Positions 33,183-41,794 of a stretch of DNA of 64,000 bases are shown one piece after another. The stretch comes from Streptomyces candidus (GTDB lineage Bacteria > Actinomycetota > Actinomycetes > Streptomycetales > Streptomycetaceae), in assembly GCF_014207445.1 (NCBI RefSeq), contig NZ_JACHEM010000009.1:1-64000 (forward strand), in the 5' to 3' direction. The translations under genes and the position numbers were made by a program. Below the pieces are notes generated by a model. It saw nothing but the letters and a program-made list of their open reading frames with translations, did not search any database and was not told the DNA's origin. Numbering within the stretch: the stretch's first letter is position 1; every line of letters starts with the position of its first letter.

Positions 33183-34006
33183 TTCTGCTTCGCTCCGGAC
33201 TTCCCGGCCCGGTCCGCCGCCGCGTCGATGGCCCGGTGGAAGACCTCGTCGGGCTGGGCGCCAGAGATCGGTCGGCCGTTGACCAGGAAGGAGGGGGTGG
33301 AGGTCGCGCCGAGCCGGTACGCCTCCTCCTGGTCCTTCTTCACGGCGGCACGGGCCTGCGCGCCGTCGGCGTCGGCGGTGAACCTGTCGAGGTCCTTCAC
33401 CCCGGCCTCCTTCGCGAGCGCCGTCAGCCGGTCCTTCCCGTACCCCTTCTCCTTGGCGCCCTCGGCGTACGCTGCCTGGTGGAAGCCCCAGAACTCGCCC
33501 TGCCGGCCGGCCGCCCAGGCGGCGCGTGCGACGGCTTCGGACTCCTCGCCGAAGATCGGGAAGTTGCGCCACTCGATGCGCAGGACGCCCTTCTCGACGT
33601 ACTTCTTCACCAGTTCCGGCTCGGTGTCGCGGGCGAACTTGCCGCAGTAACCGCACTTGAAGTCGGCGTACTCCACGAGCACGACGGGCGCGTCCGGCCT
33701 CCCCTGCGCGAGGGGGTCGCCCTCGGTACGGCGGGCGAGCTTCTCCAGCTCCGGGTAGGCGCCGTCGCTGTGCGGCCCGGCCGCATCGGGGGCGGCCGAG
33801 GAGCCGGTGGCGACGGCGGCGGGCGTGTCGTCGCGGTCCGCGGGCTTCGTCGCGGAGTACGAGGCGAGCCCGAGCAGGACGGCGGCGGTGGCGACACCGG
33901 CGCCGATGAGGACGCCACGGCCGCGCTTGGCGGACGGGCCGGACTGGCCGGACCGCGAGGTCTTCGGGGACTGCGGGGTCTTTCGGGGCTGCGAGGGGTG
34001 GGACAT
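33179..34006 (-). CDS. DsbA-family extracytoplasmic thioredoxin
   Basis: A 275-residue protein. A basic N-terminus is followed by a signal-anchor TM helix (about 31-52, GVLIGAGVATAAVLLGLASY) and a DsbA-like domain (about 85-265). The active site CGYC lies in YADFKCGYCGKF near residue 116-119, and the cis-proline loop is STPSFLVNG near 240. It should oxidise or isomerise thiols of exported proteins and is recycled by the coupled CcdA-like protein at 32325. ATG 34006 is the start. A small secreted protein gene lies 61 bases upstream in the same direction. Confidence 0.87.
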   Translation of the reverse strand: MSHPSQPRKTPQSPKTSRSGQSGPSAKRGRGVLIGAGVATAAVLLGLASYSATKPADRDDTPAAVATGSSAAPDAAGPHSDGAYPELEKLARRTEGDPLAQGRPDAPVVLVEYADFKCGYCGKFARDTEPELVKKYVEKGVLRIEWRNFPIFGEESEAVARAAWAAGRQGEFWGFHQAAYAEGAKEKGYGKDRLTALAKEAGVKDLDRFTADADGAQARAAVKKDQEEAYRLGATSTPSFLVNGRPISGAQPDEVFHRAIDAAADRAGKSGAKQK

Positions 34007-34067
34007 GAGGGTGCTCTTCTCCTGGCGGTACGAGTGGCAGTTCGGGAACGCGGGCGCAGCCCGCTCC

Positions 34068-34451
34068 CTAGACGCGCAGGAGTACGGAGAGGTCCACAGG
34101 GGTCGGCGGGCCGGCCGAGGGCGGGCCACGCCTGACGTGATCCGGTACGAGGCCCTGCTCGGGCCCCCAGCCGCCGACGGCCCCGCGCGCCTCGAAGAGG
34201 GCGGGCAGCAGCTCGTACATGGTGGAGGGCCTGACGGGGGCGGCCGGGGCGGCGGTGCCGCCCGCGGGGGCTCGGTCGTGGCAGCCGGGCACGGGGGCGG
34301 AGACGGTGGGCTCCGCCGTTACCGGCACCGTGCGGGTCGCTGCCGCAGCGGGCACGGCGTGTTGTGCTGCCGCCGGCCCGCAGAGCACGCCGAGCACGAC
34401 GGCGGCGACGGCCAGCAGTCGGCGCCGGTGCGTGTGCGCGGCGAGGGACAC
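34068..34451 (-). CDS. Small secreted protein of unknown function
   Basis: A 127-residue protein with an N-terminal signal sequence: AHTHRRRLLAVAAVVLGVLC, ending near AAAQHAVPAAAA. The mature part contains one cysteine (VPGCHDRAPAG) and a helix STMYELLPALFEARGA. GTG 34451 has GGAAAGG upstream. It is co-oriented with DsbA and CcdA, so it could be a client or partner, but no family is recognised. The single mature Cys would argue for an intermolecular disulphide or none. Confidence 0.5.
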   Translation of the reverse strand: MSLAAHTHRRRLLAVAAVVLGVLCGPAAAQHAVPAAAATRTVPVTAEPTVSAPVPGCHDRAPAGGTAAPAAPVRPSTMYELLPALFEARGAVGGWGPEQGLVPDHVRRGPPSAGPPTPVDLSVLLRV

Positions 34452-34572
34452 GGCGGCCTTTCCGGAGCGGGGGCGGTGGAGGTCAGTGGTTGCGGTGGGC
34501 GGCATTCCGCCCGCCCACGAGGGTACGTGCCGCTGGCCACCGCGGGGTTGCGGTCGCTCCCCGTCCCGTGCG

Positions 34573-34736
34573 CCCCCTCGTAGCCTCCTTGGGCGGCGGG
34601 GCCGTGCGCCGTACCCCCTCGTAGCCTCCTTGGGCGGCGGGGCCGTGCGCCGTACCCCCTCGTAGCCTCCTTGGGCGGCGGGGCCGTGCGCCGTGCCCCC
34701 TCGTAGCCTCCTTGGGCGGCGGGGCCGCCCCCGAGG
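34573..34736. repeat. Four tandem copies of a 41-bp unit
   Basis: The unit starting CCCCCTCGTAGCCTCC occurs at 34573, 34614, 34655 and 34696. The copies are identical except for one A-to-G change before the last copy. The last copy leads directly into the dispersed element copy B (34703-34772), and each unit contains that element's GTAGCCTCCTTGGGCGGCGG end. The array lies between the secreted-protein gene and hrpA. No open frame is convincing here. Confidence 0.9.
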
Positions 34737-34772
34737 GCGGAACGGGCGGGCAAGGGGGCGGCCCCACCGGAC
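34703..34772 (-). repeat. Dispersed hairpin repeat, copy B
   Basis: Reverse complement of copy A at 11791-11862, with only a few differences over 70 bases. It can form a GC hairpin from GGGGCCGCCCCC and GGGGGCGGCCCC with a 19-base loop region. The flanks also resemble each other (CGTACGGGGGTG-type sequence beyond the element), which suggests a larger diverged unit. Confidence 0.75.
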
Positions 34773-34906
34773 GGCGCGCCCCCCGCCCCACGCCCCGCCA
34801 CCCCCGTACGCGCACGCCCCCTCGTACACCCCCCTCGCACACCCCCCGCCCCGCGCCGGAAATCGGTTCGCCACACCTCACCCCGAAGTGAGATCCTGAA
34901 CCAGGT

Positions 34907-37900
34907 ATGTCTACTTCCTTCGCCGACCTCCAGGCCACCCTCGCCCAGAGCTCGCTCCGTGACGCCCACCGCCTCGGCCGCCGCCTCGAAGGCGCCCGTC
35001 GCATCCGCAAGCCGGAGGCCCGGCAGTCGGTCCTGGACGAGATCGCCGCCGAGGCGGAGAAGTCCGCCCGCAGAGTGGCGGCCCGCGCCGCCCGTGTGCC
35101 CACGATCACGTACCCCGAGTCCCTCCCCGTCAGCCAGAAGAAGGACGACATCGCCGAGGCGATACGCGACCACCAGGTCGTGATCGTCGCGGGCGAGACC
35201 GGCTCCGGCAAGACGACGCAGATCCCGAAGATCTGCATGGAGCTGGGCCGTGGTGTGAAGGGCATGATCGGCCACACCCAGCCCCGCCGCATCGCCGCCC
35301 GCACGGTGGCGGAGCGCATCGCGGACGAGCTGAGGACGCCGCTGGGCGAGGCCGTCGGCTGGAAGGTCCGCTTCACCGACCAGGTGAACCAGGACGCGAC
35401 CTTCGTGAAACTGATGACGGACGGCATCCTGCTCGCCGAGATCCAGACGGACCGCGAGCTGCGCGCGTACGACACGATCATCATCGACGAGGCGCACGAA
35501 CGGTCCCTCAACATCGACTTCCTGCTCGGGTACCTCGCCCAGCTCCTCCCCCGGCGCCCCGACCTCAAGGTCGTCATCACCTCCGCGACCATCGACCCCG
35601 AGCGCTTCTCCCGGCACTTCGGCGACGCGCCGATCGTGGAGGTCAGCGGCCGTACGTACCCCGTCGAGGTCCGGTACCGGCCGCTGCTGGAGGAGGAGGG
35701 CGACGACTCGGACCGCGACCAGATCACCGCCATCGCGGACGCCGTCGACGAGCTCCAGGCCGAAGGCCCCGGCGACGTCCTCGTGTTCCTCTCCGGCGAG
35801 CGGGAGATCCGCGACACCGCGGACGCCCTCAACAAACGCAACCTGCGCCACACCGAGGTCCTCCCCCTCTACGCGCGCCTCTCGCACGCCGAGCAGAACC
35901 GTGTCTTCCAGCGCCACACGGGCCGCCGCATCGTCCTCGCCACCAACGTCGCCGAGACCTCACTGACCGTCCCGGGCATCAAGTACGTCATCGACCCGGG
36001 CACCGCCCGCATCTCCCGCTACAGCCACCGCACCAAGGTCCAGCGGCTGCCCATCGAGCGGATCAGCCAGGCGAGCGCCAACCAGCGCAAGGGGCGTTGC
36101 GGCCGTACGTCGGACGGCATCTGCATCCGGCTGTACTCCGAGGACGACTTCCTCTCCCGTCCCGAGTTCACGGACGCGGAGATCCTCCGTACGAACCTCG
36201 CCTCCGTCATCCTCCAGATGACCGCCGCGGGCCTCGGCGAGATCGAGAAGTTCCCGTTCATCGACCCGCCGGACCACCGCAACATCCGTGACGGCGTGCA
36301 GCTCCTCCAGGAGCTCGGGGCGCTCGACCCGAACGAGAAGGACCCGACGAAGCGGCTGACGGAGCAGGGGCGCAAGCTGTCCCAGCTGCCCGTCGACCCG
36401 CGTCTGGCACGCATGGTCCTGGAGGCCGACAAGAACGGTTGCGTTCGGGAAGTCATGGTGATCGCCGCCGCGCTCTCCATCCAGGACCCGCGCGAGCGCC
36501 CCGTCGAGAAGCAGCAGCAGGCGGACCAGAACCACGCCCGGTTCAAGGACGAGACGTCCGACTTCCTCGCGTTCCTGAACATGTGGCGGTACATCCGGGA
36601 GCAGCAGAAGGAGCGCGGTTCGTCCTCGTTCCGGCGGATGTGCAAGCAGGAGTACCTGAACTTCCTGCGGATCAGGGAGTGGCAGGACATCTACGCCCAG
36701 CTGCGGTCCGTCGCCAAGCAGCTGGGAATCCACCCGAACGAGGAGGACGCGCCGGAGACGTCCGTCCACACCTCCCTCCTCGCCGGTCTCCTCTCCCACA
36801 TCGGGCTCAAGGACACCGACAAGAACGAGTACCTGGGCGCCCGTAACGCCAAGTTCGCGATCTTCCCCGGGTCGGCGCTGTTCAAGAAGCAGCCCCGTTT
36901 CATCATGTCGGCCGAGCTGGTGGAGACCTCCCGGCTGTGGGCCCGGGTCAACGCCAAGGTCGAACCGGAGTGGATCGAGCCGCTCGCCCAGCACCTCCTC
37001 AAGCGCACGTACAGCGAACCGCACTGGGAGAAGGACCAGGCGGCCGTCATGGCGTACGAGCGGGTCACGCTGTACGGGGTGCCGATCGTCGCGCAGCGGA
37101 AGGTGAACTACGGGCGGATCGACGCCGAGGTCTCCCGCGACCTGTTCATCCGCAACGCGCTCGTCGAGGGCGACTGGCGCACCCACCACAAGTTCTTCGC
37201 CGACAACCGCAAACTGCTGACCGAGGTCGAGGAGCTGGAGCACCGCGCCCGCCGCCGCGACATCCTCGTGGACGACGAAACCCTCTTCGACTTCTACGAC
37301 CAGCGCATCCCCGAACACGTCGTCTCCGGCGCGCACTTCGACTCGTGGTGGAAGCACAAGAAGCGCGAGGAGCCCGAGTTCCTCGACTTCGAGCGCGAGA
37401 TGCTCATCAACGAGAAGGCGGCGGGGGTCACCAAGGACGACTATCCGGACTCCTGGCGGCAGGGTCCGCTGAAGTTCCGGGTGACCTATCAGTTCGAGCC
37501 GGGTGCGGACGCGGACGGCGTGACCGTCCACATTCCGCTCCAGGTCCTCAACCAGGTCACCGACGAGGGCTTCGACTGGCAGATCCCCGGACTGCGCGAG
37601 GAGGTCGTCACCGAGCTGATCCGGTCGCTGCCGAAGCCGGTCCGCCGGCACTACGTGCCCGCGCCGAACTACGCGCAGAGGTTCCTGGACCGGGCGGTTC
37701 CGCTGCAGGAACCGATCCACTTCACGCTCGCCCGCGAACTGCAGAAGATGGTCGGGGTGCCCGTTTCCCCCGCGGACTTCGACCTCGACCGCATTCCGGA
37801 CCACCTGAGGATCACGTTCCGGATCGTCGACGAGCGGCGCAAGAAGCTCGCCGAGGACAAGGACCTGGAGGCACTGCGGCTGCAACTGCGCCCCAAGGCC

Positions 37901-38830
37901 CGCCAGGCGCTCTCCCAGGCGGCTGCCGCGACGGCGGAACGCTCCGGCGGCGAGACCATCGAGCGCACCGGCCTCACCGACTGGACCATCGGCACGCTGA
38001 CCAAGGTCTTCGAGACGAAGCGGGCGGGGCAGCCGGTGAAGGCCTATCCGGCGCTCGTCGACAAGGGCGCCTCGGTCTCCGTGCAGCTCTTCGACACCGA
38101 GGCCGAGCAGCGGCAGGCGATGTGGGCCGGCACCCGCCGCCTCATTCTGCTCAACATCCCCGTGAACCCCGCCAAGTTCGCCTCCGACAAGCTCACCAAC
38201 CAGCAGAAGCTCGCCCTCTCCAGCAACCCGCACGGCTCCATCCAGGCCCTCTTCGACGACTGCGCGATGGCCGCCACGGACAAGCTGATCGCCGACCACA
38301 GCGGCCCCGCCTGGGACGAGGAGTCGTTCCGGAAGCTCTACGACAAGGTGCGCGCCGACCTGGTGGACGCGACCGTACGGACCGTGCACCAGGTCCAGCA
38401 GGTACTCGCCGCCTGGCAGGCCTGCGAGCGCCGCCTGAAGTCCACGAAGAGCCCCGTGCTGCTGCCGAACCTGGCGGACGTGCGCAAGCAGCTGGACGCC
38501 CTGATGCCGGCCGGGTTCGTGACGCGGACCGGCCTCAAACGGCTGCCGCACCTGATGCGTTACCTCGTGGCCGCCGACCGCCGCCTCCAGCAGATGCCGG
38601 CCGGCGCCCAGCGCGACACCGCGCGCATGGAGAAGGTCCACGAGATGCAGGACGAGTACGCCTGGCTGCTGGAACAACTGCCGCAGGGCAGGCCCGTACC
38701 GCAGGAGGTGCGCGAGATCCGCTGGATGATCGAGGAGCTGCGGGTCAGCTACTTCGCGCACGCGCTGGGCACGGCGTACCCGGTCTCCGACAAGCGCATC
38801 GTGAAGGCGATCGACGCGGCTGTCCCGTAA
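34907..38830 (+). CDS. hrpA: ATP-dependent RNA helicase HrpA
   Basis: A 1307-residue DEAH-box helicase. Walker A GETGSGKTT is near residue 94, TQPRR near 125, DEAH in IIDEAHERS near 193, SAT near 225, and motif VI QRKGRCGR near 395. Helicase-associated and OB-fold regions follow, then the long C-terminal DUF3418 typical of bacterial HrpA (to the end). HrpA resolves stalled or collided ribosomes and unwinds structured RNA. The length is normal for the family. ATG 34907 follows AACCAGG. It is a single gene; tRNA-Asp lies 110 bases downstream. Confidence 0.93.
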   Translation: MSTSFADLQATLAQSSLRDAHRLGRRLEGARRIRKPEARQSVLDEIAAEAEKSARRVAARAARVPTITYPESLPVSQKKDDIAEAIRDHQVVIVAGETGSGKTTQIPKICMELGRGVKGMIGHTQPRRIAARTVAERIADELRTPLGEAVGWKVRFTDQVNQDATFVKLMTDGILLAEIQTDRELRAYDTIIIDEAHERSLNIDFLLGYLAQLLPRRPDLKVVITSATIDPERFSRHFGDAPIVEVSGRTYPVEVRYRPLLEEEGDDSDRDQITAIADAVDELQAEGPGDVLVFLSGEREIRDTADALNKRNLRHTEVLPLYARLSHAEQNRVFQRHTGRRIVLATNVAETSLTVPGIKYVIDPGTARISRYSHRTKVQRLPIERISQASANQRKGRCGRTSDGICIRLYSEDDFLSRPEFTDAEILRTNLASVILQMTAAGLGEIEKFPFIDPPDHRNIRDGVQLLQELGALDPNEKDPTKRLTEQGRKLSQLPVDPRLARMVLEADKNGCVREVMVIAAALSIQDPRERPVEKQQQADQNHARFKDETSDFLAFLNMWRYIREQQKERGSSSFRRMCKQEYLNFLRIREWQDIYAQLRSVAKQLGIHPNEEDAPETSVHTSLLAGLLSHIGLKDTDKNEYLGARNAKFAIFPGSALFKKQPRFIMSAELVETSRLWARVNAKVEPEWIEPLAQHLLKRTYSEPHWEKDQAAVMAYERVTLYGVPIVAQRKVNYGRIDAEVSRDLFIRNALVEGDWRTHHKFFADNRKLLTEVEELEHRARRRDILVDDETLFDFYDQRIPEHVVSGAHFDSWWKHKKREEPEFLDFEREMLINEKAAGVTKDDYPDSWRQGPLKFRVTYQFEPGADADGVTVHIPLQVLNQVTDEGFDWQIPGLREEVVTELIRSLPKPVRRHYVPAPNYAQRFLDRAVPLQEPIHFTLARELQKMVGVPVSPADFDLDRIPDHLRITFRIVDERRKKLAEDKDLEALRLQLRPKARQALSQAAAATAERSGGETIERTGLTDWTIGTLTKVFETKRAGQPVKAYPALVDKGASVSVQLFDTEAEQRQAMWAGTRRLILLNIPVNPAKFASDKLTNQQKLALSSNPHGSIQALFDDCAMAATDKLIADHSGPAWDEESFRKLYDKVRADLVDATVRTVHQVQQVLAAWQACERRLKSTKSPVLLPNLADVRKQLDALMPAGFVTRTGLKRLPHLMRYLVAADRRLQQMPAGAQRDTARMEKVHEMQDEYAWLLEQLPQGRPVPQEVREIRWMIEELRVSYFAHALGTAYPVSDKRIVKAIDAAVP

Positions 38831-38939
38831 CGGGGAGCGGCTTCGAAGCTGGTTCGACTGCACCCTCTGACCTGCTGTACAGTCTGTCTCGCAGCAACAC
38901 GCACACACCGCGCAAGCGGGGTGAACGGCTGCGAAGCAA

Positions 38940-39014
38940 GGTCCTGTGGAGCAGTTTGGAGTGCTCGCCACCCTGTCAAGGTGGAGGCCGCGGGTTCAAA
39001 TCCCGTCAGGACCG
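38940..39014 (+). tRNA. tRNA-Asp (GTC), copy 2
   Basis: Identical over its 75 bases to the tRNA-Asp at 31438-31512 (anticodon loop CTGTCAA). A separate transcription unit with its own terminator. Confidence 0.93.
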
Positions 39015-39023
39015 CAGTAAGTT

Positions 39024-39056
39024 CGAGGCCCGCATCCGCACCGGATGCGGGCCTCG
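39024..39056 (+). terminator. Terminator of tRNA-Asp copy 2
   Basis: A perfect 15-bp stem (CGAGGCCCGCATCCG, 39024-39038; partner 39042-39056) with a CAC loop, followed by GCGTTTGTG. It lies 10 bases after the tRNA. Confidence 0.87.
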
Positions 39057-39174
39057 GCGTTTGTGCCCCGGCCCACCCGGGCCCACCTCGGTCCTTCGGA
39101 TCGGGGTCTCCTCGCGTCTTGACGCGGGCATCTGCCACCGGTACCCCGGACATCAGGGGATCGGGAGGTGACGA

Positions 39175-39414
39175 GTGACGGCTCCCACCGCACGGCACGA
39201 GACGCGCGCACTGCTGCGCGCCCACCTGTCCGCAGCCGCCGGCTACCGGCACCGCACGGAGCACTGTCCGGTCTGCCGCAAACTGCTGCGGCTCGCGATG
39301 GAACCGGAGCCGGACGACAGGGCTTCCCGGGCCCCGGACTCCCCCTGCCGGTCCTCCGCGGGCCGGCACGCGTCCCGGGAGGAACCGCAGGACGAAAGCC
39401 CTGCGGACTCGTGA
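39175..39414 (+). CDS. Small conserved actinobacterial protein (DUF6274-like)
   Basis: A 79-residue protein. The N-terminal half is well conserved in style: RHETRALLRAHLSAAAGYRH followed by a CPVC knuckle in HCPVCRKLLRLAM. A C-terminal polar tail follows. The single CxxC could bind metal with the neighbouring His. I recall a DUF6274 family with this pattern next to bldC in Streptomyces. GGGAGG precedes GTG 39175. The function is unknown. Confidence 0.65.
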   Translation: MTAPTARHETRALLRAHLSAAAGYRHRTEHCPVCRKLLRLAMEPEPDDRASRAPDSPCRSSAGRHASREEPQDESPADS

Positions 39415-39912
39415 CCATCGCCGTAGGGCCGGCTTCCCATTCGGTGACAGGATCGGGTTTGGCAAGTGCCAGCGGCTGTGACGGGTGTCACCCAAAGCGT
39501 TCTTTGAGTCAGGGTATTTACACCCGCCTTACAATCGGCCAATTTAATATATGCAATTGCACTTGCCTCGACCTTCTCCGGCCTTCGCCCCGACCCGGGG
39601 CCGCCACCGGCGCCCGGCGGGCACGAGGGGCGCTCCCCCGGGGGCCGGCGTGCGGCAGGGCCGCACAGGGCGACACAGAGCCCCTCGGGCACAAAAAAAT
39701 CGCGCTGGACCCGGCGGAGTCCAGCGCGATCAATGACCCGGCTCCCGTTGGGGCAGGTGCCGGTCATGTGGAGCTTGGGGTGGGCGGGCGGAACGAGTTG
39801 GGGGACCCGTGTCCGAAATACCCTGCAATGCGGGGGGTGTTGCCATGCACTGCGTGTGGTGCGGTGCTGCGGGTGAAGAAGATGAAGCGGTAGTGCGAGG
39901 TAATGCGATGCC
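39415..39912. other. Gap between the small CxxC protein and bldC
   Basis: No convincing gene. The segment 39515-39556 is the most A+T-rich of the window (CCAATTTAATATATGCAATT) and could hold a promoter or a regulator site. The right part, 39731-39912, would be the 3' untranslated region of bldC up to the terminator at 39693-39730. A small RNA in either orientation is possible but cannot be shown from sequence alone. Confidence 0.45.
39693..39730 (-). terminator. Intrinsic terminator, probably of bldC
   Basis: A 12-bp stem (ATCGCGCTGGAC, 39699-39710; partner 39719-39730) with an 8-base loop. On the minus strand it is followed by a run of seven T (A's at 39693-39699). It lies 180 bases downstream of the bldC stop, giving the mRNA a long 3' untranslated region. 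Confidence 0.85.
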
Positions 39913-40119
39913 TCAGGCCTCGCTGCGCTGCTGCGGGATACCCGCAAGCAGTGCGCGGACCTCGGCCTCGCGGTAGCGCCTGTGCCCACCCAGCGTGCGG
40001 ATGGACGTGAGCTTGCCTGCCTTGGCCCAGCGGGTCACCGTCTTCGGGTCCACACGGAACATCGTGGCGACCTCAGCCGGGGTCAGCAGCGGCTCGGCGT
40101 CAGGGGTGCGAGCGGTCAT
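39913..40119 (-). CDS. bldC: Developmental regulator BldC (MerR-like)
   Basis: A 68-residue DNA-binding protein that is essentially a lone MerR-type winged HTH: LLTPAEVATMFRVDPKTVTRWAKAGKL followed by the wing TLGGHRRYREAEV (recognisable over residues 11-52). The sequence is nearly invariant in Streptomyces. BldC binds cooperatively in head-to-tail arrays at AT-rich direct repeats and delays entry into development. It has no effector domain. GAGGAGG lies eight bases before ATG 40119. The 600-base upstream region suggests complex control. Confidence 0.95.
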   Translation of the reverse strand: MTARTPDAEPLLTPAEVATMFRVDPKTVTRWAKAGKLTSIRTLGGHRRYREAEVRALLAGIPQQRSEA

Positions 40120-40744
40120 GAGCGGCCTCCTCGGGAGAACCGAACCATCACGGTTCTTTCCTCTAAATTCTGCACCTTGACCCGCGTTGCCCGAAATGGC
40201 GGACGCGGGCCGAGTCGGTTATAGGACGAACGGCTTGTCCTCGGCACTACAACTACACCATCCGTCCAGCCGCGTGGGCCAAACCGATGGAATTGCCCTC
40301 TGAGGTGTTCATCCGCGACGGAAGCCGATGGACCATGCCATAGCGGACAGTCACGCCACTGTGACGATCAGTCACAGAGCGATCAGGAGTCGTCAGACCC
40401 CCCATAGAGTGCAATGCCGAGCATTCCGCCCTTAGTTGGACGGAAGGAGCCCTCTGCGGACTCCTTGTCCTATTTTGACACGAGGGACGGGGATGGGCGC
40501 AAGGGGTGCTTTAGTGCTGTCCGTCACGCTTGACACAAAAGCCCGGATCAGGACGTAGGTCCCGACCCCCTCGCTCTCACCTATTTCACGACGTGTCCCA
40601 CGACTTGTCTCACGCACCACATCACGGTCCGGTTCACCGTTAGCTCAGGTTTCGCTCAAATCGCATTCTGTCCGCGGACCGAAGAGGCCCCCAAAGAGAA
40701 CAAAACGAGACAAATACGTCCACTTCCGGAAACGAACGGGTGCC
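40120..40744. promoter_or_regulatory. bldC upstream regulatory region
   Basis: 625 bases without a gene between bldC and a convergently oriented tail. On the minus strand a -10-like TATAAC (plus 40218-40223) lies 99 bases from the bldC start. A perfect inverted repeat CTGTGAC-GATCA-GTCACAG (40359-40377) and a short dyad GAACC-ATCAC-GGTTC (40142-40156) are candidate operators. Parts of 40420-40560 are A+T-richer than average. Small open frames here lack ribosome-binding sites. Confidence 0.45.
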
Positions 40745-41587
40745 TCAGTTCGCGAACTGCCGGTCACGGACCGCCCGCCACCGCTCCGCGAGCCTGCCGT
40801 ACGCCCGCGCCGCCCCGTCCGGGTCGCCGGCCCGCAGCGCCCCCAGCCCGGCGGCCACGTCCGCCGCCGAGCGGTCCGAGGCGAGCTGCGTCTCGTCCAG
40901 TACGTGAGCCAGCCCGCCGTAGTCCAGTTCGACGAGGGAACGGGGGTGGAACTCCTCCAGCCAGCGCCCCACCTCCACCAGCCCCGACACCAGCGGCCCC
41001 TCGTCCATGTGCTCCCGCAGCGTGCGCAGCCCGCGCGCCACCCGCCGCCGCGCCTGCACCATCGGCGTCCGGTAGCGCAGCACGGGCGCACAGTCCGCGG
41101 AGCCCTTCACGTACTCCCGTTCCTGGTCCTCGAAGAGGACGAACCAGCGCACCGGCACGTGCCACACCGAGGTCTTGATCCACGGCCGGGCGTCCGGGTT
41201 CCGCTCCCGCCACCGCTCGTGGTCGGCCCGCGCCTGCTCCCGTACGAGCGGGGGCACCGCGGCGTCCAGCAACGGTCCCGGGTACTGGTCGGCCGCCTCC
41301 TGGAGGGCCAGCCAGCCGCGCAGCCGGGTGCGCCAGGGGCAGACCACCACCACCTCGTCGACCTCGGCCACGTACGCGTCGCCGCTCTCGTGCACCGGCA
41401 CCGCGAGGGGCGGGGTGGGCAGCAGACCGGCCAGGGCGGCACGGAGCTCGTCCTGAGGGGAGGGGAGGGCGGTGCGGCGGGCGTAGCGGGCCCAGTGGGT
41501 CCGTTCCGGTTCCGGGAAGGCGGCCAGCGGTTCGTACACCCGCAGGGACGACACGTACGGGACGATCACCGATGACGCCAGGGGCAC
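40745..41587 (-). CDS. Conserved Streptomyces protein of unknown function
   Basis: A 280-residue soluble protein without signal or TM segment. It starts with VIVPYVSSLRVYEPL and has a central WHVPVRWFVLFEDQER and repeated Arg/Leu-rich helices (RRRVARGLRTLREHM). No catalytic motif stands out. Homologues seem restricted to actinomycetes in this bldC-vdh position, as far as I recall. The C-terminus ends with an Ala/Arg-rich helix. GTG 41587 is the most upstream start before the conserved block. It is divergent from vdh. I do not recognise a characterised family. Confidence 0.65.
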   Translation of the reverse strand: MPLASSVIVPYVSSLRVYEPLAAFPEPERTHWARYARRTALPSPQDELRAALAGLLPTPPLAVPVHESGDAYVAEVDEVVVVCPWRTRLRGWLALQEAADQYPGPLLDAAVPPLVREQARADHERWRERNPDARPWIKTSVWHVPVRWFVLFEDQEREYVKGSADCAPVLRYRTPMVQARRRVARGLRTLREHMDEGPLVSGLVEVGRWLEEFHPRSLVELDYGGLAHVLDETQLASDRSAADVAAGLGALRAGDPDGAARAYGRLAERWRAVRDRQFAN

Positions 41588-41794
41588 GCCTGCTCCTCAC
41601 TGCGACCGGACCCACGACCGGGCCGCCCGCCCGGCCAGGGACGACCGGAAACAAATCGTCCCACGGTGTCCCCCGGAAGGAGGTGATCTGCGGCACTCCG
41701 CCCTTGCGAGCGGCCCCCGGGGCCTAATCTCATGCCCAACGGGCCCTCCCCACCCGTAAGAGGGCTCACCGCCTCGTACTTGGGAGTCACCACA

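Noticed and set aside
34573..34736. CRISPR array
   Set aside because: The repeats are contiguous head-to-tail with no unique spacers, and no cas genes are present.
35960..38971. Open frame of about 1000 codons antisense to hrpA
   Set aside because: High-GC third-position bias keeps the antisense frame open. The protein has no domain, and hrpA on the other strand is complete and conserved.
40432..40620. 62-codon open frame upstream of bldC
   Set aside because: No ribosome-binding site, no conserved motif and unsuitable codon usage; the region is better read as regulatory.
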